From NCBI GenBank assembly GCA_001899085.1, contig MKVB01000002.1:249200-313199 (forward strand): a stretch of DNA of 64,000 nt. The letters are read 5' to 3'. A program made the position numbers and the translations under genes. Below are positions 33,360 through 42,095 of this stretch, one piece after another. The notes below the pieces were generated by a model. It did no database searches. It was given only the letters and a program-made list of their open reading frames with translations, and was not told where the DNA came from. Position 1 is the first letter of the stretch. Every line of letters begins with the position of its first letter. Origin of the DNA: Devosia sp. 66-14. GTDB taxonomy: Bacteria > Pseudomonadota > Alphaproteobacteria > Rhizobiales > Devosiaceae.

Positions 33360-34970
33360 ATGGCAAGAAGACCTGCAGCAAAACCGGTCGAGCCGATCAG
33401 CCGACAGGCCGTCGTGGTCGTACACGGCCAGGGGCAGCAGCGGCCGATGGGCACGATCCGCGACTTCGTGGCGGCCCTGTGGACCTCCAACCCCGATGTC
33501 ACGGCGGATCCACCCTACGACAAGCAGAACACCTGGATCGTGCCCGACGACAAGAGCGGGCTCTACGAGATGCAGCGGATCACCACGCCGCCGCATGACA
33601 GTGGTCGTCGCACCGACTTTTTCGAGCTCTATTATGCGGATCTGCTGGCCGATACGCCGATCCGCAACCTGTGGCGCTGGCTGGAGCGGCTGTTCTGGAT
33701 CAGCCCGCTGCAGGTCCCCAGACGCATGTATGGCCCATGGCTGGCCTTCTGGCTGCTGTGCCTCGTCGCCATGGCGATGACGCTGTGGGTCATTCTCGAG
33801 ATCCCGCAGCTGCTGCAGGCGAACTGGCTGGCGCCGTTCCAGGATCGCGACCGGCTCGATGCGCTGATCGGCCTCGCCATCATCACGATCGCGGTGCTGA
33901 CCCTGGTAGTGCCGAAGTTCTTTCCGGCAACCGAACAGGCCAAATCGATCCCGCGTGGCGCTATTCTACTGGCCCTGATTGTCGGGGTCGGTTTCATCTC
34001 CTGGCAGACCCCGGTGATCGTCGCCGCCCTCATCGTGGGGGTGGTGATCTACCTGTTCGCCAACGACCTGTTGCCGCTGTTCGGCGATGCGGCAAGCTAC
34101 CTGAGCGCGCAGACCGAGACGGTCCGCAGCCGCCAGGCACTGCGCGAGCGCGGCCTGTCGCTGCTCAAGGCGCTGCATGACGATCCCGAATATGATCGGA
34201 TCGTGGTGGTAGCCCACTCGCTCGGCACGGTTCTCGCCTATGACCTGCTGCAACTGCTCTGGCACAGTGTGGGGCCCACCAAGGATAACGCACCAGCTGC
34301 CGATGCCGTCGCCGCCATCGAGGCGGTGGAGCGCTTTGCCAGCAAGCCCGTCGCGGCGTGGACCGCCGCCGATATCGAAACTTACCAGCAGTTGCAGTGG
34401 CAGGCGTTCTCGGCGCTGCGCCGGCAGAAGCCGAGTACCCCGGCGGCCGGGGGGAACCCGATCGGCCTGTCGGGCTGGAAGATCAGCGACTTCGTCACGC
34501 TCGGCTCGCCGCTCGCCAATGCGCAGTTCCTCATCACCGAGGGGCTGGAGGATTTCGAGCGGATGAAGCACGAACGGGTGCTGCCGATTTCACCACCCGA
34601 GCCGCGCGGCGACGATGAGGGCTTCATCTACGAGGAGAACGGGCGGATGGTGACCCATCATGCCGCCGTGTTCTGCACCGTGCGCTGGACCAATATCCAT
34701 GACGAGTTCAACCCGCGCTGGTTCCTCAGCGGCGACGTCATCTCTGGGGCAGTGGCTGGATCGTTCGGGCCCGGCATCCGGGACATCAACGTGCCGATCC
34801 TCGACGACGGCAAACGACGGTTCAGCCACAATCTCTATTGGGTCGACACCCGGTCGGAGCCGCTGCGCCAGCAGGTGGACGCGCCTGACGGCGCGCATAC
34901 GGTGCGGGCCGAGGCGGCGGCGCCGCAGATTCAGCATCTGCGCGACGCCGTCGGGATCAGCCGCAGCTAG
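33360..34970 (+). CDS. Membrane-inserted alpha/beta-hydrolase-like protein
   Basis: The 536-residue protein starts with a strand and oxyanion-like HG motif (QAVVVVHGQGQQRP, about 16-29). About four membrane helices follow between residues 125 and 240 (WLAFWLLCLVAMAMTLWVIL, then LIGLAIITIAVLTLVV, and two more). It then resumes the hydrolase fold with VVVAHSLGTVLAYDL, in which S287 would be the nucleophile, and later FVTLGSPLAN. The order suggests a lipase/esterase fold split by a membrane insertion. A GAGGGGG site precedes the ATG. It lies three bases before the LysE-type gene. The substrate is unknown. Confidence 0.7.
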   Translation: MARRPAAKPVEPISRQAVVVVHGQGQQRPMGTIRDFVAALWTSNPDVTADPPYDKQNTWIVPDDKSGLYEMQRITTPPHDSGRRTDFFELYYADLLADTPIRNLWRWLERLFWISPLQVPRRMYGPWLAFWLLCLVAMAMTLWVILEIPQLLQANWLAPFQDRDRLDALIGLAIITIAVLTLVVPKFFPATEQAKSIPRGAILLALIVGVGFISWQTPVIVAALIVGVVIYLFANDLLPLFGDAASYLSAQTETVRSRQALRERGLSLLKALHDDPEYDRIVVVAHSLGTVLAYDLLQLLWHSVGPTKDNAPAADAVAAIEAVERFASKPVAAWTAADIETYQQLQWQAFSALRRQKPSTPAAGGNPIGLSGWKISDFVTLGSPLANAQFLITEGLEDFERMKHERVLPISPPEPRGDDEGFIYEENGRMVTHHAAVFCTVRWTNIHDEFNPRWFLSGDVISGAVAGSFGPGIRDINVPILDDGKRRFSHNLYWVDTRSEPLRQQVDAPDGAHTVRAEAAAPQIQHLRDAVGISRS

Positions 34971-34973
34971 CCG

Positions 34974-35594
34974 ATGATCGAGACGCTGCTGCCATTCCTG
35001 CTGACCGCCCTGGTCATCGAGCTCACGCCGGGCCCCAACATGGGTTACCTCGCCGTGCTTGCCATCGATCGCGGACGACGAGCCGGGCTCGCGGCGGTCG
35101 GGGGCGTGGCGCTCGGTCTGCTGCTGCTCGGGCTGGCCGCCGGCTTCGGACTCGGCAGTCTCATCAGCGAGACGCGCTGGCTCTACGAGACGCTGCGCTG
35201 GGGCGGCGTCGCCTACCTGGTCTGGCTGGCCTGGGACAGCTATCGCGAGGCGCAGCGGCCACTGGAAGCGCAGGATGGCCAGCATAATCTCGCCGGCTAT
35301 TTCGGCCGGGGGCTGGTCACCAACCTGCTCAACCCCAAGGCGGCGGTGTTCTACATCGCAGTGCTGCCCAACTTCATCGTCACGGGCGCCGCCGCCGGCC
35401 CGCAATCGCTGGTGCTGACGCTGGCCTACGTGGCGGTGGCCACCGTGGTGCATCTGGGCATCGTGCTCCTCGCCAGCACGCTGCAACCGCTCCTTGCCTC
35501 GGACAGGGTCCGCAGCCGCGCCGGCATCGGCTTCGGGCTGGTGCTGGTCGGCATCGCCATCTGGCTGGCCGTCACCACGCATCGCGTCTGGTAA
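34974..35594 (+). CDS. LysE/RhtB-family exporter
   Basis: The 206-residue inner-membrane protein has the family opening with TPGPNMGYLAVLAI, then GRRAGLAAVGGVALGLLLLG and six hydrophobic segments, including GLVTNLLNPKAAVFYIAVLP. This family exports amino acids such as lysine, threonine or homoserine lactone; the particular substrate cannot be read. It follows the hydrolase-like gene by three bases, so the two are probably co-transcribed. The length is typical. Confidence 0.9.
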   Translation: MIETLLPFLLTALVIELTPGPNMGYLAVLAIDRGRRAGLAAVGGVALGLLLLGLAAGFGLGSLISETRWLYETLRWGGVAYLVWLAWDSYREAQRPLEAQDGQHNLAGYFGRGLVTNLLNPKAAVFYIAVLPNFIVTGAAAGPQSLVLTLAYVAVATVVHLGIVLLASTLQPLLASDRVRSRAGIGFGLVLVGIAIWLAVTTHRVW

Positions 35595-35659
35595 GCCCTA
35601 TTGACCTCAACTTCGCTTGAGGTCGTATCCAGTCTGCCTTGCAACAGGGCCGGGCAGTC

Positions 35660-36064
35660 ATGGATCTCACCTTCAACATCCTCCTCATCATTCACCTCGC
35701 CGCCTTCGGGCTGGCCATCTCCACCACCATCGTCGCGCCGCTGATCGGCAGCCGCATGGCCTCGGCGCCACCCGAGGCGCGACCGCTGCTGGGCGGTATC
35801 GGCAAGCGCCTGAGCCTCAATGCCCGGCTGGCCTTCGGTCTGCTGCTGCTTACCGGCATCGGCATGGTCTATGTCCGCTATGGCGGGTTCGAGGGGCAGA
35901 GCGTCTGGTTCTTCATCAAGATGGGGTTGGTGGTGGTGGTGCTGATCGCCATGATCGTCGGCATCGTGGCCAAGCCCGGCACCATCAGCCCCAGGCTGAT
36001 GGGCTGGATCACCCGGCTCGCCATGGCCGGCATCGTCATCAGTGCGGTGATGGCGTTCAACTAA
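35660..36064 (+). CDS. Small four-helix membrane protein of unknown function
   Basis: The 134-residue protein has four predicted membrane helices: FNILLIIHLAAFGLAIS, LAFGLLLLTGIGMVYV, FIKMGLVVVVLIAMIVGIVA and ITRLAMAGIVISAVMAF. This layout resembles small DUF2269- or CopD-like proteins, but I see no clear motif for either. I chose ATG at 35660; a TTG at 35639 lies upstream. It probably sits in the inner membrane. Function is unknown. Confidence 0.7.
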   Translation: MDLTFNILLIIHLAAFGLAISTTIVAPLIGSRMASAPPEARPLLGGIGKRLSLNARLAFGLLLLTGIGMVYVRYGGFEGQSVWFFIKMGLVVVVLIAMIVGIVAKPGTISPRLMGWITRLAMAGIVISAVMAFN

Positions 36065-36084
36065 CGCGGGGCAGGCAGGGGCAG

Positions 36085-36147
36085 CAGGTTACCTCGGGGC
36101 ATCGCGCACCGCGAGCCAGGCAGCTCAGGGAGTGCAGGTTACCTCGG
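36085..36147 (+). repeat. 13-bp direct repeat upstream of the DsbA/FrnE-like gene
   Basis: CAGGTTACCTCGG occurs at 36085-36097 and 36135-36147, spaced 50 bp apart. It lies in the gap before the thioredoxin-fold gene. It could be a paired regulator site or a simple duplication. Confidence 0.4.
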
Positions 36148-36201
36148 TGTGCGTTCTTGCGTTGCCGGGGTTAAGCCGCCATCTGTGGCGGATTGAGCCC
36201 C

Positions 36202-36873
36202 ATGAGGATTGCCGTGCCCCGCACCGTCAAGATCGACCTGTTCACCGATACCGTCTGCCCGTGGTGCCTCGTCGGCTCGGCACGGCTCGACCAGGCGATC
36301 GCCGCGCTGCCCGATGACGTGGTGGTCGAAGTAGAGAACCATCCCTTCTACCTCGACCCCAACACGCCCGAGGAGGGCGTGGTGGTGGCCGACATGCTGC
36401 GCGAGAAATATGGGCGCGACCCCAAGGAGATGTGGGCGCGGGTCGAGGGCGAAGCGAGAAAGACCGGCATCGCGCTCGATCTCAGCCGGCAGCCACGCTC
36501 GTTCCCGACGCGCAAGGGCCATACGCTGGTGCGGTTGGCCAAGGCCAAGGGCACTCAGCACGCGCTGGCCAACGCCATCGCCTGGGCCTATTTCATGGAT
36601 CACCAGCTGATCAATGACGACGAAGTGCTGGCCGGCATTGCCAGCCAGCACGGCTTCACCCATACCGAGGCGCTCGACGCCGTGCGCGACCCGCGCGAGC
36701 TGGCGATCACCCACGAGCTGGCCGTCGCCGCGGCGCAGCAGGGCATCCAGGGGGTGCCGTTCTTCGTGTTCGACAACAAGTTCGCCGTCTCCGGCTGCCA
36801 GCCGGCCGAAGTGTTCGGGCGGGCGTTCGAGTTCGCGCTCGATCCCGAGAAGATGAAGGCCGCCCAGGGCTGA
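36202..36873 (+). CDS. DsbA/FrnE-like thioredoxin-fold oxidoreductase
   Basis: The 223-residue cytosolic protein carries CPWC (C19-C22) near its N-terminus and a helical insertion with FPTRKGHTLVRLAKAKGTQH and IQGVPFFVFDNKFAVSGCQP, the cis-Pro loop. This layout is the FrnE/2-hydroxychromene-2-carboxylate isomerase-type DsbA group, which includes disulfide isomerases. No signal peptide is present. I start it at ATG 36202 rather than the in-frame TTG at 36193. It is followed by a hydrolase gene on the same strand. Confidence 0.88.
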   Translation: MRIAVPRTVKIDLFTDTVCPWCLVGSARLDQAIAALPDDVVVEVENHPFYLDPNTPEEGVVVADMLREKYGRDPKEMWARVEGEARKTGIALDLSRQPRSFPTRKGHTLVRLAKAKGTQHALANAIAWAYFMDHQLINDDEVLAGIASQHGFTHTEALDAVRDPRELAITHELAVAAAQQGIQGVPFFVFDNKFAVSGCQPAEVFGRAFEFALDPEKMKAAQG

Positions 36874-36920
36874 CATTGCTGCGTCGTCGTGGCATGCCCT
36901 TGCCGAACGGAGGGCATGGG

Positions 36921-37742
36921 ATGAAGCGGCTGGGACGGATCGCCATCGGGGTCGGCATCGTTGCGGTGCTGGCATATGCCATGGTGCTGGGCGCCATGTA
37001 CTTCTTCCAGCGCGATTTCCAGTACGACCGCGGCGGTCGCCTGTTCGCCCTGAGCGAGACGAGCCTCGCGCAGGCGGAGCAGGTGAGCATTCCGAGCGCC
37101 GATGGTGCTGTCGTTACCGGCTGGTATCAGCCGCCGACCGCGGGCAAGCCGCTGATCGTCTATTTCCGCGGCAACGCCCAGAGTTTTTCGCGCGAGCACC
37201 AGCGTTACGAGGCGTTCGTCGCCGATGGTTATGGCTTTCTCGCCTTCGACTATCGCGGTTTTCCCGGTTCGCCCGGCGAGGTGAGCGAGGCCAATATCCT
37301 TGCCGATGGGCTCGCCGCCTATGACTGGGCGGCCGCCAAGGGCTTTCCGATCGTCCTGTGGGGGCGTTCGCTGGGCTCGGGACCCGCTACCTATGTGGCG
37401 AGCCTCAGAGATGCCGACGCATTGCTGCTCGAGACGCCGTTCGACTCCGCCGTCTCGGTTGCCGCGGATCGCTACTGGTTCCTGCCTGTCGGACTGCTGA
37501 TGGCCGACCAGTTTCCGGTCGACACCTGGATCAGGAATGTGGCGGAGCCGGTCTATGTGGCGCATGGCACCGCTGACAGCACGATCGGCGTCCGTCACGG
37601 CGAGCGGGTCTATGCGCTGGCGCCGAACCCGGACGAACTCTGGATCGAGCCGGGGGCCGGGCATTCCGAGATGTGGGAGCATGGCCTGTGGGAGCGGGCG
37701 AAGGGGTTTTTCGCACGGGCGGAGGCAAAGCTCGGACGCTGA
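36921..37742 (+). CDS. Membrane-anchored alpha/beta hydrolase (BEM46/ABHD13-like)
   Basis: The 273-residue protein has one N-terminal membrane helix (residues 7-29, IAIGVGIVAVLAYAMVLGAMYF) and a serine hydrolase domain. The nucleophile is S150 in WGRSLGSGPATY, the acid is likely Asp in HGTADSTIG and the base His in GAGHSEMWEHG. YFRGNAQSFS is the oxyanion-hole region. The ATG at 36921 has a GGAGGG site, which decides it over an earlier in-frame start. The layout matches BEM46-like membrane hydrolases; the substrate is unknown. Confidence 0.85.
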   Translation: MKRLGRIAIGVGIVAVLAYAMVLGAMYFFQRDFQYDRGGRLFALSETSLAQAEQVSIPSADGAVVTGWYQPPTAGKPLIVYFRGNAQSFSREHQRYEAFVADGYGFLAFDYRGFPGSPGEVSEANILADGLAAYDWAAAKGFPIVLWGRSLGSGPATYVASLRDADALLLETPFDSAVSVAADRYWFLPVGLLMADQFPVDTWIRNVAEPVYVAHGTADSTIGVRHGERVYALAPNPDELWIEPGAGHSEMWEHGLWERAKGFFARAEAKLGR

Positions 37743-37784
37743 GCCCTGAGGCCCACTGCTTCTCCTCATCCGGCGCTTCGCGCC

Positions 37785-37818
37785 AAACAAAAACGCCGGC
37801 CCCCGCGGGACCGGCGTT
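37785..37818 (-). terminator. Terminator of the DUF992 gene
   Basis: On the minus strand an 8-bp stem (AACGCCGG at 37792-37799 pairing with CCGGCGTT at 37811-37818) is followed by a TTTTTGTTTG tract. It lies 25 bp beyond the DUF992 stop codon. Confidence 0.85.
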
Positions 37819-37842
37819 CAAATTTCGCGCTGAGCGATCGGC

Positions 37843-38307
37843 TCAGTACAGGGTCAGGCCCGAGAAGGCGACCGAGTAGTTGAGGCCGGTCTGGCCCTGG
37901 ATCGACCACGGCTGCAGGGCGAAGCCCTTGCGCGAGCCGCCGATCAGCCAGTTGCCGCCGAGGCCGACGCCGAGCGTGGCTTCGGCCGAACCGCCGACAT
38001 AGGTGCCGGCCAGCGAGCCCTTGCCGTACTTGGTGCTGGAGGCCGAGAACACCAGCCAGACGATCTCGGTGCGGCCGGTGACGCCGATGTCGATGCCGAG
38101 CTTCTTGATGTTGCCCTGGTAGCGCTCGGTCTTGTAGCCGTCGCGCTTGAAGCGGCAGGTCATGTCCTTGGACGAGCCGATGATGAATCCGATGCCGGGA
38201 TCGACGGTGCAGGTGAGCACGCCGACCTTGACCTGGGTGGCGGCCTGGGCGGCGCCGGCGGTCATGAGCATGACGGCCGCAGCGGCCGCAGCGATGAACT
38301 TCTTCAT
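37843..38307 (-). CDS. DUF992 secreted protein
   Basis: The 154-residue protein has a signal peptide (MKKFIAAAAAAVMLMTAGAAQA, cleaved near residue 22) and a DUF992 core with VKVGVLTCTVDPGIGFIIGSSKDMTC, RFKRDGYKTERYQGN and LGVGLGGNWLIGGSRKGFALQPWSIQ. DUF992 proteins are small periplasmic or outer-membrane-associated proteins, conserved in Hyphomicrobiales, of unknown function. It is monocistronic with its own terminator. The length is normal. Confidence 0.9.
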   Translation of the reverse strand: MKKFIAAAAAAVMLMTAGAAQAATQVKVGVLTCTVDPGIGFIIGSSKDMTCRFKRDGYKTERYQGNIKKLGIDIGVTGRTEIVWLVFSASSTKYGKGSLAGTYVGGSAEATLGVGLGGNWLIGGSRKGFALQPWSIQGQTGLNYSVAFSGLTLY

Positions 38308-38446
38308 GTTGGAGTCCCCAATGTTTGACGCGTTTGTTAGTCGACCCGCAAGTGGGTCGGGAGTCTATCCGTTGCCGCCAACGGCACAAGGCCTCGTTCG
38401 GTTGCGCATGAACTGCACAAGTATGGACGAATTCTGGCGGTACGTA

Positions 38447-38476
38447 ACAAAAACGCCGCCCTTTTGAGGCGGCGTT
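38447..38476 (-). terminator. Terminator of rpsU
   Basis: A perfect 9-bp stem (AACGCCGCC at 38452-38460, GGCGGCGTT at 38468-38476) ends on the minus strand in a TTTTTGTT tract. It sits 23 bp after the rpsU stop codon. Confidence 0.88.
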
Positions 38477-38498
38477 CCTGAACCAAATCTGAACGCTC

Positions 38499-38741
38499 TT
38501 ACGGGCGTGCCGGACGAGCAGCCGCGGCAGGGGCGGGCAGACCGCCCTCGCGCTGGGCGCGCTTGCGCGCCAGCTTGCGGGCGCGGCGCACGGCCTCGGC
38601 CTTCTGGCGGGCCTTCTTCTCAGACGGCTTCTCGTAGTAGTTGCGAAGCTTCATCTCGCGGAAGACGCCTTCGCGCTGGAGCTTCTTCTTCAGTGCGCGC
38701 AGCGCCTGGTCAACATTGTTATCGCGAACAACTACTTGCAA
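38499..38741 (-). CDS. rpsU: 30S ribosomal protein S21 (bS21)
   Basis: The 80-residue protein opens [20 protein letters not shown] and contains the basic core [34 protein letters not shown], which is bS21 of Alphaproteobacteria. The tail is Ala/Pro-rich. No ATG is available before the conserved start, so a TTG at 38741 is used; an AAGGG site lies about nine bases upstream. The 140-bp leader to purK is free of other features. It is monocistronic with its own terminator. Confidence 0.95.
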   Translation of the reverse strand: MQVVVRDNNVDQALRALKKKLQREGVFREMKLRNYYEKPSEKKARQKAEAVRRARKLARKRAQREGGLPAPAAAARPARP

Positions 38742-38883
38742 GCGCAACCGCCCTTCGTAATCAGTCAGAACTGTTTGAGGTGAACGCCCCAAAGGAGCGC
38801 CGACCGGCAGGACCGGTCATTCGTGGGCGGCTATATAGGCCAATCGAAACGGCTTGTCCACACCGGCCAGCGCCCGAAATCGC

Positions 38884-39972
38884 TCATTTTGCGCGCTTTT
38901 TCAACGCAACGCGGTTGATGTGACCCATTTTCCGTCCGCGCCGCGACTCGGCCTTGCCGTAGGCATGCGGCCGGACGCTGGGTCCAAGCCGTTCCGGAAT
39001 CGCGGTGATTTCGTCGCCGATCAGGTTCTCCATCACCACGTCGGCCATGCGACCCGGGTCGCCCAGCGGCCAGTTGAGCACGGCGCGGATATGCTGTTCG
39101 AACTGGTCGGTGATGGCCACGGCCTCGGTCCAGTGGCCGGAATTATGCACGCGAGGGGCGATCTCGTTGACCAGGAGCTTGCCGCCCGGCAGCACGAAGA
39201 ACTCGACGCCGAGCACCCCGACATAGTCGAGCGCCACGGCAATCTGCTCGGCGATCGCCGCGGCCTTCCTGGCGGTCTTCGCGCTGATGTCGGCGGGCAC
39301 TGTGCTGGTCTTGAGGATGTGGTCGCGATGGACATTCTCGGCCGGGTCGAACGCGGCGACTTCGCCGAGTGCGTTGCGGGCCACCACCACCGAGATTTCC
39401 TTGTCGAAGGTGATGAAGCCTTCCAGCACCAGCGGCCTGGGGGAGAGCAGTTCCCAGGCGAGGGCAGCGTCTTCCATGTTGTTGACGATGCGCTGGCCCT
39501 TGCCGTCGTAGCCGAGCCGGGTGGTTTTCAGCACCGCCGGGGTGCCGATCTCCTCGAGCTCGGCCTCGAGCCGGTCGAGGTCGGTGATGGCGGCGAACGG
39601 CGCGACCGGAACCCGGTTGATGGTGAGGAAGGCCTTTTCGGCCAGCCGGTCCTGCGACACGGCGAGGGCACTGGCACCCGGGCGCAGCGGTTTGAGGTTG
39701 GCGAGAAAGGCCGCGGTCTTCGCCGGCACGTTCTCGAACTCGTAGGTGACGACATCGACGGCAGCGGCAAACGCCGCGAGCGCGGCTTCGTCGTCGTAGG
39801 CGGCGACGGTCTTCAGCGGCGTCACGTCGAAGGCGGGGCTGTCCGGGTCCGGGCAGTAAATGTGAGTCTTCATGCCCAGCCGGGCGGCGGCGAGCGCCAG
39901 CATGCGACCGAGCTGGCCGCCGCCGAGGATACCGATGGTGCTGCCCTGCGGCAGCGGGAGAGCGTCAGACAT
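38884..39972 (-). CDS. purK: 5-(carboxyamino)imidazole ribonucleotide synthase
   Basis: The 362-residue ATP-grasp enzyme carboxylates AIR to N5-CAIR in purine synthesis. Seen are [21 protein letters not shown], the B-domain [32 protein letters not shown] and [16 protein letters not shown], which are all diagnostic. The ATG at 39972 overlaps the purE stop by 8 bp. It is the second gene of the purEK operon and has normal length. Confidence 0.97.
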   Translation of the reverse strand: MSDALPLPQGSTIGILGGGQLGRMLALAAARLGMKTHIYCPDPDSPAFDVTPLKTVAAYDDEAALAAFAAAVDVVTYEFENVPAKTAAFLANLKPLRPGASALAVSQDRLAEKAFLTINRVPVAPFAAITDLDRLEAELEEIGTPAVLKTTRLGYDGKGQRIVNNMEDAALAWELLSPRPLVLEGFITFDKEISVVVARNALGEVAAFDPAENVHRDHILKTSTVPADISAKTARKAAAIAEQIAVALDYVGVLGVEFFVLPGGKLLVNEIAPRVHNSGHWTEAVAITDQFEQHIRAVLNWPLGDPGRMADVVMENLIGDEITAIPERLGPSVRPHAYGKAESRRGRKMGHINRVALKKRAK

Positions 39973-40459
39973 CGTCGGATGGGAACTCGGGGATGGAAGC
40001 GGTCTGGTCGGCGCGGAAATCGTCGAGCGCCGCAGCAATCTCGGGGTCGGAGAGCGCCAGGATGGCGGCAGCGAGGAGCGCCGCGTTGATGGCGCCGGCG
40101 CGACCGATGGCGAGCGTCCCCACCGGAATGCCGGGCGGCATCTGAACGATCGACAACAGGCTGTCTTCGCCGCCGAGCGCAGCGGTCTGCGCCGGCACGC
40201 CGAGCACCGGCAGGGAGGTCAGTGCCGCCACCATGCCGGGAAGATGCGCGGCGCCGCCGGCCGAGGCGATGATCACCTGGAAGCCTTCGGCCTTGGCGCC
40301 CTTGGCGAACTCGTACATCCGGTCAGGGGTGCGATGCGCCGAGATGATGCGCGCCTCGTAGTCGATCTTCAGCGCGTCGAGCGTCTCGGCGGCATGGCGC
40401 AGGTTCGGCCAGTCGGACTGGCTGCCCATGATGATGGCGACGGGTGGCGAGGTCGGCAC
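39965..40459 (-). CDS. purE: N5-carboxyaminoimidazole ribonucleotide mutase
   Basis: The 164-residue enzyme rearranges N5-CAIR to CAIR. The substrate loop [24 protein letters not shown] and the [25 protein letters not shown] motif are all class I PurE. It starts with GTG (40459), preceded by a GGGGGAC site. It is the first gene of the purEK operon, immediately upstream of purK. Confidence 0.96.
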   Translation of the reverse strand: MPTSPPVAIIMGSQSDWPNLRHAAETLDALKIDYEARIISAHRTPDRMYEFAKGAKAEGFQVIIASAGGAAHLPGMVAALTSLPVLGVPAQTAALGGEDSLLSIVQMPPGIPVGTLAIGRAGAINAALLAAAILALSDPEIAAALDDFRADQTASIPEFPSDDV

Positions 40460-40547
40460 TTAGGTCCCCCGGAAGGCGCGGCTCTCAGGTTTTCACCCAT
40501 AGGCAAGAGGTTGGCGGAGCGCAAGCGGTCAGAAGGTCGTCTATCGG

Positions 40548-41264
40548 TCAGGCAGCGGTAGGGGGCCGGTCCAGGGCACAGGCCAGTGCGTCAAGGGCGC
40601 TGCGGTCGGCCAGCTCGATCGAGCCCTCCGGCAGCCCGAGGATGCGGTCGATAACGGTGCCCAGATACTCCATCTTGCTGAGCAGGCGCTGCGACAGCCG
40701 CTCGAAATGCAGCCGGTCGCGGGTCTGGTAGAGTTCGACGATCAGTTCGCGGTTGGAGGTCATCAGGTGCAGGATGGTCTCGGCGGCGCCTTCGGGGTCG
40801 GGCGTGTCGAAGGTCTGTTCGGCCACGCCCTCGACGATGATCCGCGTCAGGATCGGCCGGACCACTTCGCCGACGGCGCGCTGGGTGCGCTCGAACAGCT
40901 GCAGGTTCTCGGCCCGGAACATCGGCTCGAACGTGGCGCGCAGCTCCGCCGCGGTCTCGGTCTTGTGGCGGCGGATGGTGCCCAGGAACCCCGCAAGCTT
41001 CGAGAAGGCATCGAGCGTGGGGTCGGCCAGCTCCGCCTCGGCCAATGCCGAGGTCTGCCGGGCATAGCGGCAGGCGAGGGCCTCGACCAGGTCTTCCTTC
41101 GATTCGAAGTGGTGATAGAAGGCGCCCTTGGAGACACCGACCGTGGCGATGATCTGGGTGACCGAGGTCGAATCGTAGCCGTTGCGGGCGAAAAGCCGCT
41201 GTGCTGCGTCGAGGATCTCGTCGCGCCGGGCAGGGGCGGTTTTCACAATTCGAGGAAACGGCAT
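40548..41264 (-). CDS. TetR/AcrR-family transcriptional regulator
   Basis: The 238-residue protein has an N-terminal helix-turn-helix (about 12-58) with RRDEILDAAQRLFARNGYDSTSVTQIIATVGVSKGAFYHHFESKEDLVEAL, the canonical TetR pattern. The ligand-binding C-terminal domain is long and helical. The regulator lies 38 bp below a perfect palindrome (41302-41320), so autoregulation is likely. No effector gene is adjacent; target and ligand are unknown. Confidence 0.93.
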   Translation of the reverse strand: MPFPRIVKTAPARRDEILDAAQRLFARNGYDSTSVTQIIATVGVSKGAFYHHFESKEDLVEALACRYARQTSALAEAELADPTLDAFSKLAGFLGTIRRHKTETAAELRATFEPMFRAENLQLFERTQRAVGEVVRPILTRIIVEGVAEQTFDTPDPEGAAETILHLMTSNRELIVELYQTRDRLHFERLSQRLLSKMEYLGTVIDRILGLPEGSIELADRSALDALACALDRPPTAA

Positions 41265-41301
41265 TCCGCCCTCCCAAGGACAGTCGCACGCGTCAATCGA
41301 C

Positions 41302-41320
41302 GACCGACCGTCGGTCGGTC
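41302..41320. promoter_or_regulatory. TetR-type operator palindrome
   Basis: GACCGACCGTCGGTCGGTC has perfect 9-bp arms around one central base. It sits 38-56 bp upstream of the tetR-like start codon, the expected place for an autorepressor site, and the ACCGACCG/CGGTCGGT half-sites are common TetR-family operators. Confidence 0.8.
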
Positions 41321-41431
41321 AGGCGTTCTAGCATGCTCGCCAGATAATGTGGAGCGCGTCGCGCCAACGCACCCGGCTCATGGTTAGCGCCGATCTTGAG
41401 GCGGAGCCTGGCGTGTGTCGGCGAAGGGCGG

Positions 41432-41647
41432 TCAGGCGATGATGTCGGGGAGCAGGATGTTCTCGAGCTGCACGATGCGATCCTTCAGCGTGAGCTTGCG
41501 CTTCTTCATGCGCTGAATCAGCATCTGGTCGGCATAGCCGGAAGCGGAGAGCGTGTGGATGGCAGCGTCCAGATCGGCATGTTCCTGGCGTTTTGCAGCC
41601 AGTTCCAGACCCAGCGCGGCTTCTTGTTCCCTGGTGAGCGGCAGCAT
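41432..41647 (-). CDS. YdcH-like small protein (DUF465)
   Basis: The 71-residue protein is mostly helical and highly charged, with the DUF465 pattern LERHADLDAAIHTL-like spacing and RMKKRKLTLKDRIVQLENILL, a basic helix ending the domain. The ATG at 41647 is clean. It belongs to the small YdcH family whose function is unknown. A second member is encoded divergently 178 bp away. Confidence 0.85.
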   Translation of the reverse strand: MLPLTREQEAALGLELAAKRQEHADLDAAIHTLSASGYADQMLIQRMKKRKLTLKDRIVQLENILLPDIIA

Positions 41648-41825
41648 CGCAGCGGTTGACGAGGTCCCTCAGCGAGGCGGAATGCCCGTGCCCAAAGGGT
41701 TAGCCGATCACTCGCGGATTTGCACCTGATTTTGCACCAGCGGCGATGTGTTGCAGTCTTGCACGTCGACAGCGCGTGAAATTTTTGTGACGATCAGTGC
41801 GTCGAAAAGCTGGAGAGGAGTTGTC

Positions 41826-41996
41826 ATGACGACCGAAGGCCACGTCGAATCGCTCGAGCGGCGTCACCGGGATTTGGACCGGAAGATCGAGGATGAAATG
41901 AGCCACCCCAGCCACGATGACTTGTACGTCGCGGCACTTAAGCGGAAGAAACTGGAGATCAAGGACGAGCTGACGCGAATGCTCAGCGAGGCCTGA
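41826..41996 (+). CDS. YdcH-like small protein (DUF465), short form
   Basis: The 56-residue protein has the DUF465 layout SLERRHRDLDRKIEDEM and LKRKKLEIKDELTRM. A GAGGAG site sits six bases before the ATG at 41826, which decides the start over an earlier in-frame codon. It is divergent from its longer paralogue and is followed by an intrinsic terminator. Function is unknown. Confidence 0.88.
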   Translation: MTTEGHVESLERRHRDLDRKIEDEMSHPSHDDLYVAALKRKKLEIKDELTRMLSEA

Positions 41997-42026
41997 GATA
42001 ACCAACACATCCCATGCAGTTGTGAG

Positions 42027-42056
42027 GGCCACGGCAAATGCCGCGGCCTTTTTTTC
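42027..42056 (+). terminator. Terminator after the short DUF465 gene
   Basis: GGCCACGGC (42028-42036) pairs with GCCGCGGCC (42040-42048) with a single A-C mismatch and a loop of about three to four bases, followed by TTTTTTTC. Confidence 0.8.
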
Positions 42057-42095
42057 ATGGGCGAGCGAATGGCGAGTCGTTGGAGCGGTACTCGC

